A stretch of 64,000 nt of DNA from UBA10677 sp045654245 (GTDB lineage: Bacteria > Bacillota > Clostridia > Christensenellales > Pumilibacteraceae). Shown here piece by piece: positions 51,251 to 59,597 of the stretch (position 1 is its first letter; the number at the start of each line of letters is the position of its first letter). The stretch lies in assembly GCA_045654245.1 (NCBI GenBank), contig JAZOMX010000017.1, positions 55,910 through 119,909 on the forward strand. The letters are read 5' to 3'. Made by a program: the position numbers and the translations under genes. The notes beneath the pieces were generated by a model that saw nothing but the letters and a program-made list of their open reading frames with translations, had not been told where the DNA came from and did no database searches.

Positions 51251-52882
51251 ATGAACGAAAAAGCATTATATAACGAGTGGATTATAAAGGCAGACGACGA
51301 CTGCGTTTTGCAAGAACTCAAAAAGATTGATGGCGACGAACACGAAATAAAGGCGAGGTTCTACCAAGGACTTTCTTTCGGCACGGGTGGACTTCGTGGC
51401 GAAATAGGTGCAGGCGTAAACCGTATGAATACTTACACCGTGCGAAGAGCAACGCTAGGACTATCACGCTATCTTTTAAGCAAAAACAGGGAGAACTTGA
51501 GCGTCGTTATCGCATACGACAGCAGAAACAAGTCTTTTGAGTTCGCCAAATCCGCCTCGGAAACTTTGTCAAGCGAAGGAATAAAAACTTATTTATTTAG
51601 TGAAATAACGCCCACCCCCGTCCTTTCGTTCGCCGTGCGTTATCTCCACGCTGATGCAGGTATCGTAATTACGGCAAGCCATAATCCCAAAGAATATAAC
51701 GGATATAAGGTATATAACGAAAAAGGTTGCCAAATTACGGACGAAATGGCGAAAGGCATAACCGCCGAAATAGAAAAATACGGCTACTTTGAAAAAATCG
51801 TGCCTAATCCCGCACTTATAGTCAATCTTTTTGGCGAAGTAAAAGAAGAATTTTTAAGGGCAATCGAGAAATACGCTTACGACGATTACGACCAAGACTT
51901 ATCGGTAGTTTACACGCCCTTAAACGGCGCAGGCAAAAAATTCGTTGAAGATATTTTACGCCGTCGTGGGCTTAAAAAACTGCATATCGTTAGCGAACAA
52001 TCAGACCCTAACCCGGATTTTACAACTTGTCCTTACCCTAACCCCGAAGAAAAAGAGGCGTTATCGCTCGCTATAAAAGATGCTAAAAAGATAAACGCCG
52101 ACCTCATTTTGGCTACCGACCCCGACTCTGACAGAGTGGGCGTTGCGGTTAAAAGCGACGGCGAGTATCAACGGCTGAACGGCAACGAAACGGGCGCACT
52201 TTTACTTAATTATTTGTTAGAACAAAAAAGCGCTTTTGGTACGCTCGGAAAAGCGCCCAGCGTAATAAAGACTATCGTTACTACCGATATGGCGTTGCCG
52301 ATAGTAAAAAAATACGGCGGTACGCTCTACGATACGCTAACGGGCTTTAAGTATATCGGCGAGAAAATGGACGAAATTCCTGATTTCTTATTTGGTTTTG
52401 AAGAAAGTTACGGTTATTTAGTGGGCGACCACGCAAGGGACAAAGACGCCGTTTCCGCTTGTAGTCTAATAGTAGAAATGGCGTCGCACTATTCTCGCCG
52501 TGGACAATCTCTCGTTGAGGTTTTGCGCTCTCTTCAAAAAGAACACGGGTACTTCGTTTCGCATCTAACGGGTTTTGCATTTAAAGGCGTAGATGGAATG
52601 AACAAAATGAACTCGCTCTTAACCACGATTAGAAGTAATCCGTGGGCGCAACTTCTCGACGAAAAGGCGGAGTTGATTGACTACTCAATCGGCGTGGACG
52701 GACTTCCTAAAAGCAACGTGTTACAATTCCGTTCAAAGTCTTATAAAGTTACCGTTCGCCCAAGCGGAACAGAGCCTAAACTGAAAGCGTACTTTGAAGT
52801 TAGAGGCGAAAGCGAACTTTCCGCTCAAGAAAAAATGCAAGCGCTCGAAGTGGAAACGCTTGCACGGATTGAATACGAATAA
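51251..52882 (+). CDS. Phosphoglucomutase/phosphomannomutase
   Basis: 543 residues of the alpha-D-phosphohexomutase family. Active-site Ser lies in TASHNPKEYNGYK near residue 140, metal-binding DPDSDRVG near 290, sugar loop GFEESYGY near 380 and phosphate loop RPSGTEPKLK near 505. Its pairing with a GH130 phosphorylase suggests use on mannose- or glucose-1-phosphate. It ends exactly where the convergent AraC gene begins (no intergenic base). Confidence 0.93.
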   Translation: MNEKALYNEWIIKADDDCVLQELKKIDGDEHEIKARFYQGLSFGTGGLRGEIGAGVNRMNTYTVRRATLGLSRYLLSKNRENLSVVIAYDSRNKSFEFAKSASETLSSEGIKTYLFSEITPTPVLSFAVRYLHADAGIVITASHNPKEYNGYKVYNEKGCQITDEMAKGITAEIEKYGYFEKIVPNPALIVNLFGEVKEEFLRAIEKYAYDDYDQDLSVVYTPLNGAGKKFVEDILRRRGLKKLHIVSEQSDPNPDFTTCPYPNPEEKEALSLAIKDAKKINADLILATDPDSDRVGVAVKSDGEYQRLNGNETGALLLNYLLEQKSAFGTLGKAPSVIKTIVTTDMALPIVKKYGGTLYDTLTGFKYIGEKMDEIPDFLFGFEESYGYLVGDHARDKDAVSACSLIVEMASHYSRRGQSLVEVLRSLQKEHGYFVSHLTGFAFKGVDGMNKMNSLLTTIRSNPWAQLLDEKAELIDYSIGVDGLPKSNVLQFRSKSYKVTVRPSGTEPKLKAYFEVRGESELSAQEKMQALEVETLARIEYE

Positions 52883-53665
52883 TTATTTTTTGCTCGATTT
52901 GTAATTCTTGATAAAGTTTAGAGGGGATACGCCGATATACTCTTTGAACTGGCGAGAGAAAAAGTAAATATCCGAAAAACCGCATAATTCGGCTGTTTGT
53001 GAAACGGTGTATTCGCCACTTGAAAGTAACTTACAAGCGTGGTTCATTTTCAGCGAAACGGCATATTTTTTGGGAGAAGTTTTGTATTTTAGCGTAAAAA
53101 TTTTCTTTATATACGAATAACTTATTCCACAAAGCGCAACCATTTTTTCGGACGAGACGCTCTCTTTCAAATAATTACTTTCAATATAATCGACCGCGGG
53201 TTGAATTTTTTTAAGGCGTGTTTCAGTAAGGTAACGCGTCTTTTTCATTTGCGCAAGAATTTTGTAAAGTAAGGACATACACTCAAAATATCGTCCTTCG
53301 TCGTTTTTCTTCCATACGGAAACGATTTTCTTAAACAGCGTTTCGTACTTTTCTTGTTTAGTCTCGATTATAAACGCTTGTTCGGCAAGGGGCACGGTAG
53401 AATTAAAGTAAATAATAATGCAATCTCCCTTTTGCTGTCTTTCAACGATATATTTTTTGTGCGTGCCTTCGGGCAAGTACGATATTGCGTACGGTTTTGT
53501 GTAAAGCACTTGGTCGTCAAACCGTATCGTCGTTTCCCCCGATAAAAAGAGCGTAAGTTCTTGAAACGGGCGTTGTTTCATAAAAACGCTCGTTTCTTCT
53601 TTGTATTCGTCTTGACCTACCAAAATTATGCGGTCAATATTCGTAACGACAATCTTCTCTTCCAT
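52883..53665 (-). CDS. AraC family regulator
   Basis: 260 residues: an N-terminal cupin-like half and a C-terminal pair of HTH motifs (VSSEKMVALCGISYSYIKKIF and VSQTAELCGFSDIYFFSRQF), with SPLNFIKNY at the end. The ATG at 53665 follows GAGGAG; the longer frame covers its promoter. It is divergent from the NhaC-type gene and convergent with the phosphohexomutase; either could be its target. Confidence 0.87.
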   Translation of the reverse strand: MEEKIVVTNIDRIILVGQDEYKEETSVFMKQRPFQELTLFLSGETTIRFDDQVLYTKPYAISYLPEGTHKKYIVERQQKGDCIIIYFNSTVPLAEQAFIIETKQEKYETLFKKIVSVWKKNDEGRYFECMSLLYKILAQMKKTRYLTETRLKKIQPAVDYIESNYLKESVSSEKMVALCGISYSYIKKIFTLKYKTSPKKYAVSLKMNHACKLLSSGEYTVSQTAELCGFSDIYFFSRQFKEYIGVSPLNFIKNYKSSKK

Positions 53666-53684
53666 ACGCGTTCTCCTCACAACC

Positions 53685-53713
53685 ATTTTAGCAATTCTAC
53701 GGTACTGTGTCAA
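53685..53713 (-). promoter_or_regulatory. Promoter of AraC regulator
   Basis: On the - strand TTGACA, a 17-bp spacer, then TAAAAT. Confidence 0.8.
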
Positions 53714-53772
53714 TCTTTTGAGTAAAACAGCACGAAAGCAACGCTTTTTTTGTAGAAGTTTGCGGAAAAACA

Positions 53773-53801
53773 TTGACAAACTAGTGAAAAAGGTTTATTC
53801 T
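53773..53801 (+). promoter_or_regulatory. Promoter of NhaC-type antiporter
   Basis: TTGACA, a 17-bp spacer, then TATTCT, 101 bp before the ATG; the leader of about 95 nt has no recognised riboswitch. Confidence 0.78.
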
Positions 53802-53902
53802 ATATATATTATTAAACCAAAACTCGAATATCGGAAAATGATTGAGCAAACGAGATTTCTTATTTTTCCGTTTTCACTAAGGGTTTTAACAAGGAGGATT
53901 TA

Positions 53903-55729
53903 ATGTTAAACGAAAAGAAACCTTTCTTTACGAGAAAGGTGATAACTCTGCTCGTCTCAGCAGTCGTTATCTTGACCGCGCTTATCGTTATCGTTGCTAC
54001 GGGCGCTGCTCACGCAACTTGCGACGCGTGCGCTGGCGTAGGCGTTGTCCACACTATTTGTGATGCGTGTGGCGGTGCCGTATGTGAGACTTGCGAATCG
54101 ATTGCTTGTCTATCGTGCGAAACTTGTCTAGGCTCGGGTACGATTGCCGTGGACTGTGGAACTTGCGGTGGCGAAGGCGAAGTTTTCCGCTCCATTTGGG
54201 CTCTACTTCCCCCCATTATTGCAATCGGTCTTGCACTCATTACCAAAGAAGTTTTCTCTTCTCTCTTTATCGGTATCGTTTCCGGCGCGATTCTCGCTGC
54301 GGATTTTGCTCCCCTTAAAGCGATTGACACGGTAGTTACTACCGGTCTTATCGACGCGGTTGCAGGTACTGCAGGCATCTTCGTATTCCTAGTCGAACTT
54401 GGTATTATCGTTTGCCTTATCAACAAGGCTGGCGGTAGCCGTGCGTTCGGTAGTTGGGCGGAAACGCACGTTAAGACGAGAGTAGGTGCAATGCTTTGTA
54501 CTTTCGTACTCGGTATCCTAATCTTTATCGACGACTATTTCAACTGTCTTACCGTTGGCTCGGTTATGCGCCCCGTTACGGACAAGCATAAGATTAGCCG
54601 TTCTAAACTTGCGTACCTAATAGACGCTACGGCAGCACCTATTTGTATGATTGCTCCCATTTCTTCGTGGGCGGCGGCTGTTGCTCAATACGTTGCGGAC
54701 GGACAAGGTTTCTCGCTCTTTATTATGGCGATTCCTATGAACTTCTACTCTATCCTAACGCTCGTATTCATTATCGCTATGACGCTTATGAAGTTCGACT
54801 TCGGTCTTATGAAAAAGCACGAGCAGAACGCTTTGGCTGGCGACCTATTCTCTGGTGAAAAGGTTGTAGGCGACGAGGAAAATCCCTCCGCTCGCGGAAA
54901 GGTTATCGACCTCGTTCTTCCTATCGTTGTTCTTATCGCTTCTTGTATCGGCGCTATTATCTATAACGGTATCGCTTCGGGTGGAGCAACTTCCTTTACT
55001 CAATGGTTCTCTTACACCGACGCAACCGTTGCTCTCCCCTGGGGTGGTCTTATTGCTTTGGTATTCACTATCGTATATCTTGCAGTTAGAAAGACCGTTC
55101 CCTTTAAAGAGGCTATGGAGAATATCCCCAAGGGCTTTATCGCAATGGTTCCCGCTATCTTAATTCTTACCTTTGCTACCGCTCTTAAGAACGTTACCGG
55201 TGTTCTCGGCGCTGCTGATTATATCGGCGAAATTATGGCTAAAGTTCCCGAGACGCTCGTTAGACTTCTTCCCGCTATCATATTCTTGGTTGCTTGCGTG
55301 CTTGCTTTCTCGACGGGTACGAGTTGGGGTACTTTCGGTATCTTAATTCCTATCGTTACCGCTATGTTCAGTTTCCAAGAAGGCTCGGATATTTCGGGTG
55401 CGTCCTCGCTTATGATTGTAGGTATCTCGGCGTGCCTCGCCGGCGCAGTTTGCGGTGACCACTGCTCGCCCATTTCCGACACTACGATTATGAGTAGTGC
55501 GGGCGCTCAATGCGAACACCTCAACCACGTTTCGACGCAAATTCCTTACGCGCTATTCGTAGCAGGCGTTTCCTTCGTATGCTTTATTATCGCAGGTTTC
55601 GTTCCGCTATGGTACGTAATGCTCCCCCTCTCGATTGCAATTATGGTTGCATCTATCTTCGTTCTACGCTATATCGTAAAAAAGAACGAACAAAAACAGC
55701 AACCCGCCCCCGAGAATAAGGCTGAATAA
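53903..55729 (+). CDS. NhaC-type Na+/H+ antiporter with DnaJ-like zinc-finger insert
   Basis: 608 residues. Helix 1 (residues 12-34) is followed by a segment at 40-92 with 11 Cys, including four CxxCxGxG-like units (CDACAGVG, CDACGGAV, CETCLGSG, CGTCGGEG), the zinc-finger pattern of DnaJ. From about 95 the NhaC/YfkQ-type transporter follows, with about 12 helices (LIFIDDYFNCLTVGSVMRPV and GDHCSPISDTTIMSSAGA, shown in part). The insert lies on one face of the membrane right after helix 1. The ion and the insert's role are unknown. Confidence 0.85.
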   Translation: MLNEKKPFFTRKVITLLVSAVVILTALIVIVATGAAHATCDACAGVGVVHTICDACGGAVCETCESIACLSCETCLGSGTIAVDCGTCGGEGEVFRSIWALLPPIIAIGLALITKEVFSSLFIGIVSGAILAADFAPLKAIDTVVTTGLIDAVAGTAGIFVFLVELGIIVCLINKAGGSRAFGSWAETHVKTRVGAMLCTFVLGILIFIDDYFNCLTVGSVMRPVTDKHKISRSKLAYLIDATAAPICMIAPISSWAAAVAQYVADGQGFSLFIMAIPMNFYSILTLVFIIAMTLMKFDFGLMKKHEQNALAGDLFSGEKVVGDEENPSARGKVIDLVLPIVVLIASCIGAIIYNGIASGGATSFTQWFSYTDATVALPWGGLIALVFTIVYLAVRKTVPFKEAMENIPKGFIAMVPAILILTFATALKNVTGVLGAADYIGEIMAKVPETLVRLLPAIIFLVACVLAFSTGTSWGTFGILIPIVTAMFSFQEGSDISGASSLMIVGISACLAGAVCGDHCSPISDTTIMSSAGAQCEHLNHVSTQIPYALFVAGVSFVCFIIAGFVPLWYVMLPLSIAIMVASIFVLRYIVKKNEQKQQPAPENKAE

Positions 55730-55741
55730 TTAAACGAAATC

Positions 55742-55769
55742 GAGCCCGTCCTTTATTTAGGTCGGGCTC
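55742..55769 (+). terminator. Terminator after NhaC-type gene
   Basis: GAGCCCG with CGGGCTC and a 14-nt loop, then T5. Confidence 0.78.
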
Positions 55770-55776
55770 TTTTTAT

Positions 55777-55805
55777 TTGCAAAACTAAAATAAAAATGAT
55801 ATAAT
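55777..55805 (+). promoter_or_regulatory. Leaderless promoter of truA
   Basis: TTGCAA, a 17-bp spacer, TATAAT, then exactly 6 nt to the ATG. Confidence 0.78.
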
Positions 55806-55811
55806 CTTTAT

Positions 55812-56549
55812 ATGCGAAAATTCTTACTTAAAATTCAATATAACGGCAAAAACTACGGAGGCTGGCAAGATAACGACGGGGTTAAAACCGTGCAAGGAGA
55901 GGTGAAAAAAGCGCTTAATTCACTATTTGGTGTGCCTCTTTCAGCAGAGGGCGGTTCAAGAACTGATGCAGGCGTTTCGGCAATCGAATATCCGCTTTGT
56001 TTTTGCGCCGACACTAAACTCCCCGTAGAACGAATTCCGTACAAACTCAACCGATTTTTACCCAACGATATTCAAGCCTTTTATGCAGAAGAAGTTCCTC
56101 TTTCGTTCAATCTTCGCAAGCAAATCGTAAGCAAGACTTATCGGTACAAGTTCTACTCTTCGCCCTTTCTCTTGCCCGTTTTAAGCAAAGATGCGTTTAG
56201 GGTTAAAGAACCTCTCGACTATACCGCTATGCGCTCCGCCCTAGACTGTCTTATCGGCAAACACGACCTTTCCGCTTTTACAAGCAAGGGTGGCGACGGT
56301 AACAGTAACTTAAAGACTATTTATTCCGCCTCGCTCGAGGAGGAAAACGGCGTTTATTCACTATATATTACCGCTAGCGGATTTCCGTATAACGGAGTTA
56401 GAATAATCGCAGGAACGCTAATTGAGGTGGGGAAAAAAGCAAATCCAACGCTAATTAGCGAAATTCTCCTCTCTAAAAAGAGAGAGAACGCAGGCATAAC
56501 TCTTCCCCCAAAAGGTCTAACGCTTATAAAAACTGAAATAAAATATTAA
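55812..56549 (+). CDS. truA: tRNA pseudouridine synthase A
   Basis: 245 residues. The catalytic Asp lies in GGSRTDAGVSA near 47-57, YKLNRFLPNDIQ near 78 and FPYNGVRIIAGTLIEVG near 195 are also conserved in TruA. It makes pseudouridine 38-40 in tRNA anticodon arms. There is no Shine-Dalgarno; TATAAT ends 6 nt before the ATG, so the mRNA is predicted to be leaderless. Confidence 0.94.
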   Translation: MRKFLLKIQYNGKNYGGWQDNDGVKTVQGEVKKALNSLFGVPLSAEGGSRTDAGVSAIEYPLCFCADTKLPVERIPYKLNRFLPNDIQAFYAEEVPLSFNLRKQIVSKTYRYKFYSSPFLLPVLSKDAFRVKEPLDYTAMRSALDCLIGKHDLSAFTSKGGDGNSNLKTIYSASLEEENGVYSLYITASGFPYNGVRIIAGTLIEVGKKANPTLISEILLSKKRENAGITLPPKGLTLIKTEIKY

Positions 56550-56553
56550 TAAT

Positions 56554-56590
56554 AAAAAAGCAAACGCCCCTTAAAAGCGTTTGCTTTTTT
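56554..56590. terminator. Bidirectional terminator
   Basis: A 14-bp stem AAAAAAGCAAACGC with GCGTTTGCTTTTTT and a 9-nt loop between convergent truA and CotH genes. Confidence 0.9.
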
Positions 56591-56593
56591 TAA

Positions 56594-57970
56594 TTATAGT
56601 TGGTTCATATACGCACAAACGTAATCGTAGCGATTTCTAACCCAAGCGTGAAGGTCTTTCATTGCGTCGGTGTGACTGGAAAAGTTTTCACTTCTCGTAC
56701 TCGAATACGGATTATCGGGTTCTTTACCAAAAACCTCCCACAAGTCGTAGTTTCGAGTAAATTCTTTTTTGTAAAGATTACAAGTCGAAGATTCCCTATA
56801 CGGGTTAAGGTCATTTATCATATCTTCGATTTTCTTTTCCGCATCCGTTTCAAACCAACGGGCCTTTGCTTGCGCCTTAAACCAGTCGCAAGTGGAAAGC
56901 GGATAGAACAAATTCCTAGTATTATTAAGCGCCGTTATTTCTTCCGTGTTGTAGTTATCGTCAGCGTAATTATTAAGGTCTAGGTCGAAATCCCACGGCG
57001 CACCGAAATGCAATCTCGGTTCGGCATCAGTAAAATCGACGTACATAAACTCACTTAAATTACCTACTTTCGTTGTCGCAAAAGTATTAAGTAAGAACAT
57101 ATCCACCGCAGATGGAATATCTATAAGCGAACGAATATTATACTCTTCTTCGTAGTTAAACATAGCGTCGTAACAACGCTGTATATACTGGCTTATCTTC
57201 GTCAATTGCGCGTGCCGTACGATTTTGTTAGACGCAAGGTCGCTCTTGACCGCAATCTTTTTCGTTACCGTTTTGTTAGAATTCTTGGCGGTTTTGTGCG
57301 TTACTTCAAAGTAATAATCCTTATCCGTCCTAATCATAGGCACGGTTACGCTCTCGTCGAACAATTCTCCCTCGCCGTCCGCACGAGAATCAATTTCTAG
57401 GAAATATCCCGTATCTGCCGAGGTCTCGATATTTTTTTCGTCTATGTTTACTCTATTCTTATTTGCTTGCTGTTGTTCTACGAGTAGATATACGCCCTTA
57501 TACTCGTCGTTAATATAAAGGTTAACGTACGCTCTGTCCGTGCAGTAAATATTGTCGAATACCTTTCCCAGCCCGAACATAAAATAGTTTCTCGACATTG
57601 AGTAATCGTAAGCGTCGGCAAGAAGCACCCAGTTTCTACACTCCGCTCCGTCGTTTAGTCCAAGCATAGAGCGTTTCTCGAAAAATTTAATACGGTACGG
57701 TTTTTTATCCGCTTGCGCCGTCGAGTTTCCTCTTATTTTGATTTCGGCGTCAATATCCGAAAAAGCGTTCTCCTCAGCACAATTATCAACCGAAACAGTC
57801 GCCATTTTGTAACCGTCTTCTTTTTCTTCGGGGATAGCGTAATCAAACCAGAACTTTACGTTAGGGAAAGTCTTTTCGTTCGTTTTCTCTTCCTCTTTTC
57901 CACAAGCAAAACAGCCTAGAAAAATGCAAAGCGACAAAGCAAGAAAAAGAATTCTTCTAATTATCCTCAT
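56594..57970 (-). CDS. CotH-like lipoprotein (first of tandem pair)
   Basis: 458 residues. Signal peptide with hydrophobic core (IRRILFLALSLCIFLGCFAC) and a probable lipobox Cys near 20-23. The CotH kinase-like domain shows IKIRGNSTAQADKKPYRIKF near 80 and WVLLADAYDYSMSRNY near 115, then PWDFDLD near 330. CotH proteins are atypical protein kinases on spore coats or cell surfaces in other bacteria. The ATG at 57970 overlaps the TAA of the upstream paralogue. Confidence 0.82.
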   Translation of the reverse strand: MRIIRRILFLALSLCIFLGCFACGKEEEKTNEKTFPNVKFWFDYAIPEEKEDGYKMATVSVDNCAEENAFSDIDAEIKIRGNSTAQADKKPYRIKFFEKRSMLGLNDGAECRNWVLLADAYDYSMSRNYFMFGLGKVFDNIYCTDRAYVNLYINDEYKGVYLLVEQQQANKNRVNIDEKNIETSADTGYFLEIDSRADGEGELFDESVTVPMIRTDKDYYFEVTHKTAKNSNKTVTKKIAVKSDLASNKIVRHAQLTKISQYIQRCYDAMFNYEEEYNIRSLIDIPSAVDMFLLNTFATTKVGNLSEFMYVDFTDAEPRLHFGAPWDFDLDLNNYADDNYNTEEITALNNTRNLFYPLSTCDWFKAQAKARWFETDAEKKIEDMINDLNPYRESSTCNLYKKEFTRNYDLWEVFGKEPDNPYSSTRSENFSSHTDAMKDLHAWVRNRYDYVCAYMNQL

Positions 57971-59523
57971 TAAGCCCCCCAAACACTGTTAGCATAATCA
58001 ATATGTTTATCCATCCAGTTGTAAAAATAACTTACAGCGTCCCTATGACAAGTGAATTTCTTTGCCTCGTCGGTCATAAAATCAACCGTTTTCGTTCCCC
58101 AAATATTCCATTTTTGATAGTTTTTGGTGAACTCGCTTTTATAGTAGTTGCAAATTGCGCTCGGAATAGACGGATTGATTTCACGAAGTAGCCCCCGTCC
58201 TATTCTATCGTAAGCGTTCGTCTCTTTCCAACGCTGTTTTACGAGTTCTACGAACCACGGACGCTGATTGAGAGTATAGTTTACGTAGTCGCTAATCGAA
58301 AGCGCGTTAAAACTGGTGGGAGAATCAACCATATTGTAATTTCCGCAATCGACGTCGTAATCCCACGGCGGACCAAAACATAAACGAGGATTTGGCTTGG
58401 AAAAATCTATGTAATAAAAATCACTTCTTTTTCCGCCTCGCAAGGACGCTATGTTATTGATTATAAACATATCCACGGCGGAATCTATATCTATTAGACT
58501 TCTTACCGTAGCCTCGTCCGCATAGTTAAATAACGCGTCGTAAACGGACTGCATATACGCAAGTATTCTAGACAGTTGCTGATGCGCAACCGCTTTATCG
58601 GGCGAGAGGTCGCTCTTTATCGTAAAGAGTTGGCTCAAATCGTTTTCAGTCTTACTAGCCTTGGACTTATACTTAACCTTAATAAAATACTCTTTCGTCG
58701 GGTCAATATCTGCAATCGGTGTAGTATCCCTAAAACGAACGCAACCGTCCGACTCAGCCCTACTGTCCGCCTCAACGAAAAATCCCGTATTCGCTGAAGT
58801 TTCAACGTTCTGCTCGTCAACCTCTATTCTGCCTTCGTTGACTTGGTTTTGTTCGGCAAGCAAGAACACGCCCATATATTCGTCGTTTATATATAGCGAA
58901 ACGTAACGGCGGTCAGTACAATAAGTGCGGTCGAAAATACTGCCAAGACCGAAAATAAAGTAGTTTCTCGACATTGAGTAATCGTAAGCGTCGGCAAGAA
59001 GTACCCAACTTTTATACTTTCTTCCCTCGTTTAGCCCTAGCATAGGTTGTTTCTTCTCAAACTTTATGCGGTAAGGCTTTTTGTTCGCGTTTGCCGTCGA
59101 GTTTCCTCTAATCTTAACTTCCGCTACTGCGCCATCTAAAATTTCCGTAGTAAGGCAGTTCTCAGTCGAAATCGTGCCCGTTTTATATCCGTCTTCTTTT
59201 CTCTTCGGTATTCCCTCGTCAAACTGCATTTTTATTACGGGGAAAGCACGGTAGTTGTATATCGTCGAAGTTGGGTCGATTACAGGCTCGCTAGGTGCAG
59301 AGGGAGGTTCGGGGTCGCTAGGGGACGGCGTTTCGCTGTTATCAGGCTGAGACGACGAACCCGGTCCGCTAGGAAGGTCGGTAGGACCGCTAGGAGTTTG
59401 CGTCGTGGGAGGATTAGACGGTTTTTCAGGGGCAGGGCTAGACGAGGCAAAATTGCACGCAAAAATTCCCATTGATAAAATTAGCGTAATCGCAATTAAA
59501 ATTACCCTCTTTATTACTCGCAT
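57970..59523 (-). CDS. CotH-like lipoprotein with Pro/Ser-rich linker
   Basis: 517 residues. Signal peptide ending GIFAC (lipobox Cys near 23), then a low-complexity Pro/Ser/Thr linker (about 28-82), then a CotH-like domain with the same motifs as its neighbour (KIRGNSTANANKKPYRIKF, WVLLADAYDYSMSRNY, PPWDYDVD). The two share sequence throughout and are a tandem duplication; the neighbour lacks the linker. The ATG at 59523 follows GGGAGGG. Confidence 0.82.
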   Translation of the reverse strand: MRVIKRVILIAITLILSMGIFACNFASSSPAPEKPSNPPTTQTPSGPTDLPSGPGSSSQPDNSETPSPSDPEPPSAPSEPVIDPTSTIYNYRAFPVIKMQFDEGIPKRKEDGYKTGTISTENCLTTEILDGAVAEVKIRGNSTANANKKPYRIKFEKKQPMLGLNEGRKYKSWVLLADAYDYSMSRNYFIFGLGSIFDRTYCTDRRYVSLYINDEYMGVFLLAEQNQVNEGRIEVDEQNVETSANTGFFVEADSRAESDGCVRFRDTTPIADIDPTKEYFIKVKYKSKASKTENDLSQLFTIKSDLSPDKAVAHQQLSRILAYMQSVYDALFNYADEATVRSLIDIDSAVDMFIINNIASLRGGKRSDFYYIDFSKPNPRLCFGPPWDYDVDCGNYNMVDSPTSFNALSISDYVNYTLNQRPWFVELVKQRWKETNAYDRIGRGLLREINPSIPSAICNYYKSEFTKNYQKWNIWGTKTVDFMTDEAKKFTCHRDAVSYFYNWMDKHIDYANSVWGA

Positions 59524-59561
59524 AATTCCCTCCCAAATATTCTCCCACTCTATATAACTAT

Positions 59562-59590
59562 ATGATAGCACGAATACAAACCGTTGTCAA
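59562..59590 (-). promoter_or_regulatory. Promoter of CotH pair
   Basis: On the - strand TTGACA, a 17-bp spacer, then TATCAT. Confidence 0.8.
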
Positions 59591-59597
59591 TAGGGTT

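Noticed and set aside
56594..57982. First CotH gene starting at 57982
   Set aside because: The longer start lies inside the upstream gene; ATG at 57970 overlaps its stop and begins the signal peptide.
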